8,000 nucleotides of DNA from Muribaculaceae bacterium. GTDB taxonomy: Bacteria > Bacteroidota > Bacteroidia > Bacteroidales > Muribaculaceae. Positions 1 through 4,773 of the stretch are shown here, in pieces; position 1 is the first letter of the stretch; each line of letters starts with the position of its first letter. Both the position numbers and the translations under genes were made by a program. The notes under the pieces are model-generated. The model was not told the DNA's origin, did no database searches, and worked only from the letters and a program-made list of their open reading frames with translations. Where the stretch lies: contig VSPW01000088.1 in NCBI GenBank assembly GCA_009775535.1, positions 1-8,000 of the forward strand. The letters run 5' to 3'.

Positions 1-78
1 AAATATGTATGGACAATGGTTTGCCGATGCTGTTAGGGTGGCTTATTATGTGATTTAAAATAGAGCTTTAGCTAATGG
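1..78 (+). other. Left-edge stretch, possible tail of a plus-strand gene
   Basis: Two plus-strand frames are open from the window edge. One ends in TAA at 56-58 (18 codons visible), the other in TGA at 51-53 (16 codons visible). Either could be the last codons of a gene converging on tpx, which would then share the bidirectional hairpin at 79-118. The visible peptides are too short to recognise, and open frames this short occur by chance, so no coding claim is made. Confidence 0.25.
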
Positions 79-118
79 AAAAAGCATCCCCGATACAATA
101 TGTAACGGGATGCTTTTT
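79..118 (-). terminator. Rho-independent terminator after tpx
   Basis: Arms AAAAAGCATCCC (79-90) and GGGATGCTTTTT (107-118) are exact reverse complements around a 16-nt loop. The hairpin begins about 22 bases past the tpx stop in the direction of transcription. It ends in a run of five T on either strand, so it can also terminate a gene arriving from the left edge. It marks the end of the nnrD/E to tpx unit. Confidence 0.85.
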
Positions 119-140
119 ATCCGTTCAAGATATTTTGTTT

Positions 141-641
141 CTATTTAAGCATGCCTATTGCTGCCTGGTAGTCCGGTTCATTTGCTATATCTTCAACTAG
201 GTCGGTGAATACGACCTTGTGGTCTTTGTCAGTGACAATCACGGCGCGGGTCAGGAGGCCTTTAAGCGGCCCGTCTGTTATAAGTACGCCATAGTTTTTG
301 GCGAAGTCAATGGAATTGAATGCAGATGCCACAATGACATTTTCAATTCCATTGGCCACACAAAAGCGTTGTGCCGCAAACGGAAGATCCATGGACACAC
401 AAATTACAACAGTATCGTTGAAGCTTGCTGCCTCCTCGTTGAAGCGCCTTACAGATGAAGCGCATACAGGGGTATCTATACTTGGGAAGATGTTGAATAC
501 AATCCGTTTGCCTTCAAAATCTTTGCAGCAGATTTCTTTCAGGTCCTTGTCGGTAAGTTTGAAACAGGGCGCATTTTCACCCAGGCGGGGGATATTGCCG
601 TATGTGTGGCATTCAATGCCTTTAAAATAAACGGTTTCCAT
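141..641 (-). CDS. tpx: Thiol peroxidase (atypical 2-Cys peroxiredoxin, Tpx)
   Basis: Cytoplasmic peroxiredoxin that reduces hydrogen peroxide and organic hydroperoxides and is recycled by thioredoxin. At 166 residues it has the usual family length and aligns end to end with E. coli Tpx as I remember that sequence. The active-site segment FPSIDTPVC places the peroxidatic cysteine at C60, with the conserved Thr at 57. The resolving cysteine is C94 in AAQRFC, after the family-typical segment C81-VSMDLPFA. GPLKGLLTRAVIV (124-136) carries the conserved Arg at 132, and EPDYQAA near the C-terminus is also typical. Four further cysteines (C11, C26, C38, C39) are not in the E. coli protein. The start gives the standard N-terminus METVYFKG; there is no clear Shine-Dalgarno, as usual in Bacteroidetes. 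It lies 35 bases after the upstream gene with no strong promoter of its own, so it is probably the last gene of the operon. Confidence 0.96.
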   Translation of the reverse strand: METVYFKGIECHTYGNIPRLGENAPCFKLTDKDLKEICCKDFEGKRIVFNIFPSIDTPVCASSVRRFNEEAASFNDTVVICVSMDLPFAAQRFCVANGIENVIVASAFNSIDFAKNYGVLITDGPLKGLLTRAVIVTDKDHKVVFTDLVEDIANEPDYQAAIGMLK

Positions 642-651
642 AAATGTTTTT

Positions 652-713
652 ACTTGTTATAATATATTCTAGGTAGTCAATGGCGCATAAGGGCCATTTT
701 CTGAATAACAAGT
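652..713 (-). repeat. Nested inverted repeat upstream of tpx
   Basis: An outer 9-bp pair (ACTTGTTAT at 652-660, ATAACAAGT at 705-713) encloses an inner 6-bp pair (AATGGC at 679-684, GCCATT at 693-698, 8-nt loop). In the mRNA these could fold into an interrupted hairpin spanning the stop of the upstream gene and ending about 10 bases before the tpx start codon. No T-run follows, so it does not look like a terminator. It could be an RNA processing or stability element, or a structure that affects tpx translation. Function is inferred only. Confidence 0.35.
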
Positions 714-1882
714 GAAGACATATCATTGTTGTATCCCAGAATTATATCTTTAACCGTCCCGTCCTTTTCAGACAATATCAATGCCGGAAAGGCGGTCACT
801 CCTGTATCCCTCGCAAGCGCGTGCGCGTTCATCAGCACGTATTCGCCTAGACGTCCTTCATGTCCGACTGTTTCTACTATATCGTCAATATTGCTGGATG
901 TGAAGGCCCATATTATCTCCGCATCAAATGGCAGGGCAGCTATACCTTGACGTATTTCTGAGACCAATGTCCTGGGATCGCCGGTTGAGGTGTCCAATAT
1001 GGCTATTATTGTAGGTACACGGAATCCTTCCCCTCGTTGATGGGCATACCGTTCCCCTGTTACGGTCGGTGCGGTAAATGATAGCATTTGCTGTCCAGGC
1101 AGATTCCCTATCCTGAAGTTGCTTTCACGGCATTTTTCAAATATTTCAGGATAAAGTGCCATTAGAGTTCTTTCATTGATTGTATCAGGATGGATTCCAT
1201 CGTCAGCATATGAATATTTTACCGTAACAAGCTGCTCTGATATGCTCCCTGGATTATTGTTTAGTTCAATTGATAATGGGCGTCCTGTTACGTAGTCGAA
1301 TATATAAGTGAATTCAGCGCCATCGTAACCATTTGTCTTGCGTACGCCCTCAATGGACCTCACCCTGTTGCCGGATATCAAAGTATCAGTATGTACGGAA
1401 TATATGAAATCGGAATCATTTTCCATATCCTTTATGTTTCCGGAAATCAAAGACGGCAGCAGGTCGGCAAACTGGGCGGTGTGCTGTACGCCTTTTCCGG
1501 AACTTGTGCCGAAACGCTTCGGCATAAACGGTGTGGCATCCCATTCCATATGATATTCCTGTAGCCGGTCTCCGCGATAGCGGTAATGATGTCCGTCATA
1601 ATAGGCTGAAAATCCGGATACCGGCCCAGACGGTGTATCCATGTGCCAATCAATGAGGTATTCGCAAGGCAGCAATGAATCGGCCTTTGCCGCATTTTCT
1701 GTCAGCCGGACATCATACACCACAGGGTCATGGGCAGAAGGAAGCCATACTTCAAACACAGTGGAAGCCTTGAAATTCCCGAGACTGTCAAGCGGGTTTG
1801 TTATAGCAGTAATCCCTTGAGCGGTCAGGCCCAAGGGACAACATGCAGTTATCGCCATTAACAATCGAACTTTCCCTTTCAT
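677..1882 (-). CDS. Exported protein with CXXC-less thioredoxin-like C-terminal domain
   Basis: I do not recognise a named family. I chose the start at 1882 (401 residues) because it opens directly into a signal peptide, MKGKVRLLMAITACC...LTAQ, with likely signal peptidase I cleavage after A21. The upstream in-frame ATG at 1948 adds 22 residues ahead of it. ITAC at 11-14 also resembles a lipobox, so a lipoprotein is possible. Residues about 40-245 look beta-rich, with FEVWLPS, YYDGHHYRYRGDRL and FTYIFDYVTGRPLSIE; this recalls LolA-like domains, a weak inference. Residues about 256-401 resemble a TlpA/thioredoxin fold: FRIGNLPG entry, VPTIIAIL strand, and a cis-proline-like segment TAFPALIL (P366). 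The loop after VPTIIAIL (DTSTGDPRT), where CXXC would sit, has no cysteine, so disulfide chemistry is not expected. It lies 35 bases before tpx and 89 bases after the DUF4831 gene, probably in the same operon. Confidence 0.8.
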   Translation of the reverse strand: MKGKVRLLMAITACCPLGLTAQGITAITNPLDSLGNFKASTVFEVWLPSAHDPVVYDVRLTENAAKADSLLPCEYLIDWHMDTPSGPVSGFSAYYDGHHYRYRGDRLQEYHMEWDATPFMPKRFGTSSGKGVQHTAQFADLLPSLISGNIKDMENDSDFIYSVHTDTLISGNRVRSIEGVRKTNGYDGAEFTYIFDYVTGRPLSIELNNNPGSISEQLVTVKYSYADDGIHPDTINERTLMALYPEIFEKCRESNFRIGNLPGQQMLSFTAPTVTGERYAHQRGEGFRVPTIIAILDTSTGDPRTLVSEIRQGIAALPFDAEIIWAFTSSNIDDIVETVGHEGRLGEYVLMNAHALARDTGVTAFPALILSEKDGTVKDIILGYNNDMSSLVIQKMALMRH

Positions 1883-1906
1883 AAACAATAGTTGATTAGT
1901 GACATT

Positions 1907-1914
1907 CAAAAATA
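1907..1914 (-). promoter_or_regulatory. Weak candidate -7 element before the thioredoxin-like gene
   Basis: On the minus strand this reads TATTTTTG, matching the Bacteroidetes -7 consensus TAnnTTTG, 24 bases ahead of the start at 1882. I see no -33 TTTG at the expected distance. It lies in an 89-base gap that is also compatible with read-through from the upstream gene. If real it would be an internal promoter and would support the start at 1882 over 1948, which lies upstream of it. Confidence 0.22.
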
Positions 1915-1971
1915 AAACACAAAAGGGCTTTGGTGTGTTCGGTTGCAATATGCGTATTCCGTTTTTTTAAC

Positions 1972-3060
1972 TTACTGGTTTGTGCCCAATGTCACTATAG
2001 CTCCAGTAGCGGGATTGAATATGGCAAATGCTGGTGTCTTTTTGGAAGAGAACAATCCAGGGTCAAGTCCGAATGTAACTCCGAGCTGGGCTATGTCAAA
2101 TGCGCCGGATGCGATAGTCCTATTGTCGTATTTGACCTTGAATGTAGCCTTTCCTGGTATGGTGTATGCAAGCCCACCCTTTGGGAAAGACTTTACCACC
2201 CCTTTTTCGTTGACAGGCAGTTCGCCGTGGCTGTCGATATGCATTGACAGGTATACAGGCTCGCCGGCAAGGTTGTTTACTGGAATGAACCCGTCGGTTG
2301 GCGATATCCGGGCAATCACCTTGTCGGTAACGTCTTCGTCGCCGGGTGTGTAGCTTATGGTACGTTCTTCATACGTTATTGTGGTTGTCCCTGCGAACAT
2401 TGCCACTAGTGCCGCTTCCTGGGCAGACAGGTTGTCCAAGGCTAGCCTAAGAGCCTCTCCATCGGGGAATGACTGGTCGCTTTGCCCTGATATTATTTCG
2501 TTGCGCGCTTCACGTAATTCATAGATGCGTGCTGCAGCAAGTTCGGCGCGCTTGGCGCTTGAAGAGCTTTGTATCATTTCCTGTGTTACGGCCTGGTGTG
2601 CGGCAGGGGTCTCCAATGGGTTCACCATCGTGGCCGGCGCTTCGGGCAGTTCCGTAAATGAGATGTCGATGGTCTCGTCTGTATTGATTGATAGTGGCGA
2701 ATTGTTTCCGTCTATATTAATGAATGGGGATGAGCCGCTTTTGAACTGTATAATATACTTTTTTTCGGCATCTGCCTCACCATGGTAATTAATCACGGCA
2801 TCGGTCACCGTTACATATTCCTCTGTTTTTGTTATAGGTTTTGCTATATTGAGGTATTTTTTTGCATATTTGTTGAACTCGCCCGGACGTTTCACGGTAC
2901 GTTCGATGCGCATGGTTATGTCTATTACCGTGGATGGCAAGGTATATATCAGTCCATATTCGTTGGTACGGTCGGCGGTAAGTCGTTGGGTGGTCTGTGC
3001 GTCCGTATTGGCGGCCGATATGGCTGCTGTTGCGATGATGGTAATTGCTAGTTTCTTCAT
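1972..3060 (-). CDS. DUF4831 family exported protein
   Basis: A 362-residue protein of unknown function, probably periplasmic. The N-terminus MKKLAITIIATAAISAANTDAQ is a signal peptide with likely cleavage after A21. The mature protein begins with a strand-rich region, YGLIYTLPSTVIDITMRIERT, followed by PGEFNKYAKKYLNI (59-72) and the segment SPFINIDGNNSPLSIN. This order (leading 'lP...v.v.v..' strand, 'PG....yA..yL', then a short self-referential beta segment) is what I recall of DUF4831, a Bacteroidetes family; the assignment is from memory of the pattern. A helical stretch, AKRAELAAARIYELREARNEII, lies in the middle. No catalytic motif is visible. The start lies 14 bases after the nnrD/E stop, so the two are almost certainly co-transcribed. 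Confidence 0.8.
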   Translation of the reverse strand: MKKLAITIIATAAISAANTDAQTTQRLTADRTNEYGLIYTLPSTVIDITMRIERTVKRPGEFNKYAKKYLNIAKPITKTEEYVTVTDAVINYHGEADAEKKYIIQFKSGSSPFINIDGNNSPLSINTDETIDISFTELPEAPATMVNPLETPAAHQAVTQEMIQSSSSAKRAELAAARIYELREARNEIISGQSDQSFPDGEALRLALDNLSAQEAALVAMFAGTTTITYEERTISYTPGDEDVTDKVIARISPTDGFIPVNNLAGEPVYLSMHIDSHGELPVNEKGVVKSFPKGGLAYTIPGKATFKVKYDNRTIASGAFDIAQLGVTFGLDPGLFSSKKTPAFAIFNPATGAIVTLGTNQ

Positions 3061-3074
3061 ATTTCCAATGAATT

Positions 3075-4601
3075 TTATTCCATTATAGTTTTTATGGCCC
3101 GGCCTATGTTGGCGGCGATGTCATCGGCGGTCACCCCGTATTCACCTTCCGCCGACTCAGCCATTTCTCCGGCGAGTCCATGGATGAAACATCCCAGCAA
3201 GGCGGCTATTTCCGGATTGTATCCCTGTGCCAGCAGCCCTGCCAGCAATCCGGTGAGCACATCCCCGCTACCTGCTGTCGCCATGGCAGGTGTGCCTGAT
3301 GAATTGAAATACACTTTGCCGTCAGGCCGTACGATAGCAGTGTATCGTCCCTTGAGAATAATGAGTATGCGGTGGTATGCAGCTACTTCTATGGCTTTTC
3401 TCAGACGTGATTCCGCTGATGCATGCTCGCCGAAAAGCCTGTCGAATTCTCCTGCATGGGGAGTGATGATAGAGAGCACCGGTATATAGTTCAGCATTGA
3501 AGGACGCATTGCTATGCAATTGAGCGCATCGGCATCCAATATCAGTGGACGGCTGTTGGCATTGGCAACTTTCAGGAAGCTTTCCAGAGCGTTAACAGTG
3601 TTGTCCGATGTCCCTATTCCTGGCCCTATTGCAATACCTTTATAGTCTTTACGTAAGGTGAAGTCAGATATGGTGCTGTTATCAGGATCAGCCTCATACA
3701 TTGCGGAAGGGACGGTAGACTGCAGTACATAAAACGCACAACGGGGTGAATGTACGGTTACTTTGCCTGCCCCTGAGCGCGATGCGCCTTTGGCGGCAAG
3801 TACGGCTGCTCCTGTCATGCCATATGATCCGGCATATATTATCGCGCTGCCGAAATCTGCCTTTGACACGAATTTTTTTCTGGGATGTAGCAGTGACTTG
3901 ATGTCCTGCTGTTGAACCAGGTAGAATTGTGCTTTTTGTGCACGCATCTCTTCCCGGCTAAGGTTGATGTCGATTACCTTCCAATTTCCTACGAGCTGGT
4001 CATTGTCGGAAAGGAAAAATGCAAGCCTGGGAAACTGTAATGTCAGGGTTAATGATGCGTTTATTATATTCCTGTTGATGGCCTCCGTATTCCAGTCGCC
4101 GAACATTCCAGACGGTATGTCGATTGACACTATGGTTGCACCCGATTCATTTATCATTTGGATTACAGACACGTATCCGCTGGATGGAAGTGGCGATTTC
4201 AGCCCGGTCCCGAAAAGGCCGTCTATAACCAAATCGTCAGGACCTAGCATCGGACGCTCGAAGTTTTTTATGACTTCTGTAAACTTGGATCCTCCGGCAG
4301 CCAGGAAACGGTCTCTGCTTTCGCGGCAATCGGGATGCAGTCTGTTGCCGCCGATGTTGAACAGGTATACTTCAGGCATGTAGGCCTGCTCCATAAGGAG
4401 ACGGGCGGTAGCCAAGGCATCTGCACCGTTGTTTCCAGGGCCTGCAAATACCACAATTCTTTTGTTGGGACGCCAACGGGCCATAATTTCCCGGGCTATA
4501 CCTTCGGCGGCACGTTCCACCAGCTCGATGCCGGCAATGCCTTCGCGCCTGATAGTACCCGCGTCTATGGCACGTATCTGATCATTGGTATATATCTTCA
4601 T
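3075..4601 (-). CDS. nnr: Bifunctional NAD(P)H-hydrate epimerase / ADP-dependent NAD(P)H-hydrate dehydratase
   Basis: Metabolite-repair enzyme of the YjeF type. The N-terminal half epimerises R- and S-NAD(P)HX, and the C-terminal half dehydrates S-NAD(P)HX back to NAD(P)H using ADP. The 508 residues match the usual fused length. Epimerase domain (about 1-225): ELVERAAEGIA (26-36), GPGNNGAD (54-61), DLVIDGLFGTGL (123-134) with D127, and SIDIPSGMFGD (159-169). Dehydratase domain (about 235-508, ribokinase-like): KADFGSAIIYAGSYGMTGA, GPGIG (326-330), ILDADALN (354-361), TPHAGEFDRL (380-389), ILKG (415-418) and AGSGDVLTG (443-451) with the expected catalytic Asp at 447. Two positions differ from the common GNNGGDG motif, here GNNGADA. 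The start gives MKIYTNDQIRAID, the normal family N-terminus. First gene of the four-gene unit, with a TAnnTTTG element just upstream. Confidence 0.97.
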   Translation of the reverse strand: MKIYTNDQIRAIDAGTIRREGIAGIELVERAAEGIAREIMARWRPNKRIVVFAGPGNNGADALATARLLMEQAYMPEVYLFNIGGNRLHPDCRESRDRFLAAGGSKFTEVIKNFERPMLGPDDLVIDGLFGTGLKSPLPSSGYVSVIQMINESGATIVSIDIPSGMFGDWNTEAINRNIINASLTLTLQFPRLAFFLSDNDQLVGNWKVIDINLSREEMRAQKAQFYLVQQQDIKSLLHPRKKFVSKADFGSAIIYAGSYGMTGAAVLAAKGASRSGAGKVTVHSPRCAFYVLQSTVPSAMYEADPDNSTISDFTLRKDYKGIAIGPGIGTSDNTVNALESFLKVANANSRPLILDADALNCIAMRPSMLNYIPVLSIITPHAGEFDRLFGEHASAESRLRKAIEVAAYHRILIILKGRYTAIVRPDGKVYFNSSGTPAMATAGSGDVLTGLLAGLLAQGYNPEIAALLGCFIHGLAGEMAESAEGEYGVTADDIAANIGRAIKTIME

Positions 4602-4623
4602 CTACAATGGTTTGTCAAGGCTA

Positions 4624-4631
4624 CAAAGTTA
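4624..4631 (-). promoter_or_regulatory. Candidate -7 promoter element for the nnr operon
   Basis: The minus strand reads TAACTTTG, an exact match to the Bacteroidetes -7 consensus TAnnTTTG, 22 bases before the nnr start codon. The predicted transcript would have a very short leader. I see no clean -33 TTTG at about 19-21 bases upstream (a TTTG lies 12 bases upstream, too close), so the call rests mainly on the -7 box and its position after the M16 terminator. Confidence 0.5.
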
Positions 4632-4676
4632 GCAATATTTTTTCAAATGGATTAACGGTGTCATCAAATCAAGTGT

Positions 4677-4693
4677 TCACTTTGTATAAGTGA
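4677..4693. promoter_or_regulatory. Dyad TCACTT-N5-AAGTGA upstream of nnr, possible operator
   Basis: A 17-base dyad with 6-bp arms (TCACTT 4677-4682, AAGTGA 4688-4693). A further AAGTG at 4671-4675 pairs with the same CACTT. It lies about 50 bases upstream of the predicted -7 box of the nnr operon and outside the M16 terminator. The size and spacing suit a dimeric regulator, but no other copy was noticed in the window and no regulator gene is adjacent. Confidence 0.25.
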
Positions 4694-4716
4694 TTACGTT
4701 ATCGTCTATTTGTAAT

Positions 4717-4750
4717 AAAAGCCCACTGCCGCATGCGGCAGTGGGCTTTT
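4717..4750 (-). terminator. Perfect-palindrome terminator after the M16 protease gene
   Basis: The 34 bases form an uninterrupted palindrome: AAAAGCCCACTGCCGCA (4717-4733) followed by its exact reverse complement (4734-4750). As RNA it gives a GC-rich stem of about 11 to 12 pairs closed by a tight loop around CATG, flanked by A and T runs. It starts 23 bases past the M16 stop and is followed on the minus strand by TTTTATTAC, a classic intrinsic terminator. It separates the protease gene from the nnr operon. Confidence 0.92.
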
Positions 4751-4773
4751 GATTGCTATTTGCTATCGTGTGT

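Noticed and set aside
1883..1948. Upstream ATG at 1948 as the start of the thioredoxin-like gene
   Set aside because: It would put 22 residues ahead of a well-formed signal peptide. The start at 1882 gives a normal export signal.
1930..2353. Plus-strand reading frames of 105 and 136 residues opposite the DUF4831 gene
   Set aside because: They run antisense to a gene with a clear signal peptide and family pattern. Their translations show no domain or export logic, and they overlap each other in different frames.
3964..4383. Plus-strand 139-residue reading frame opposite nnr
   Set aside because: It is the complement of highly conserved YjeF motifs, so the frame is open as a by-product of the nnr coding sequence.
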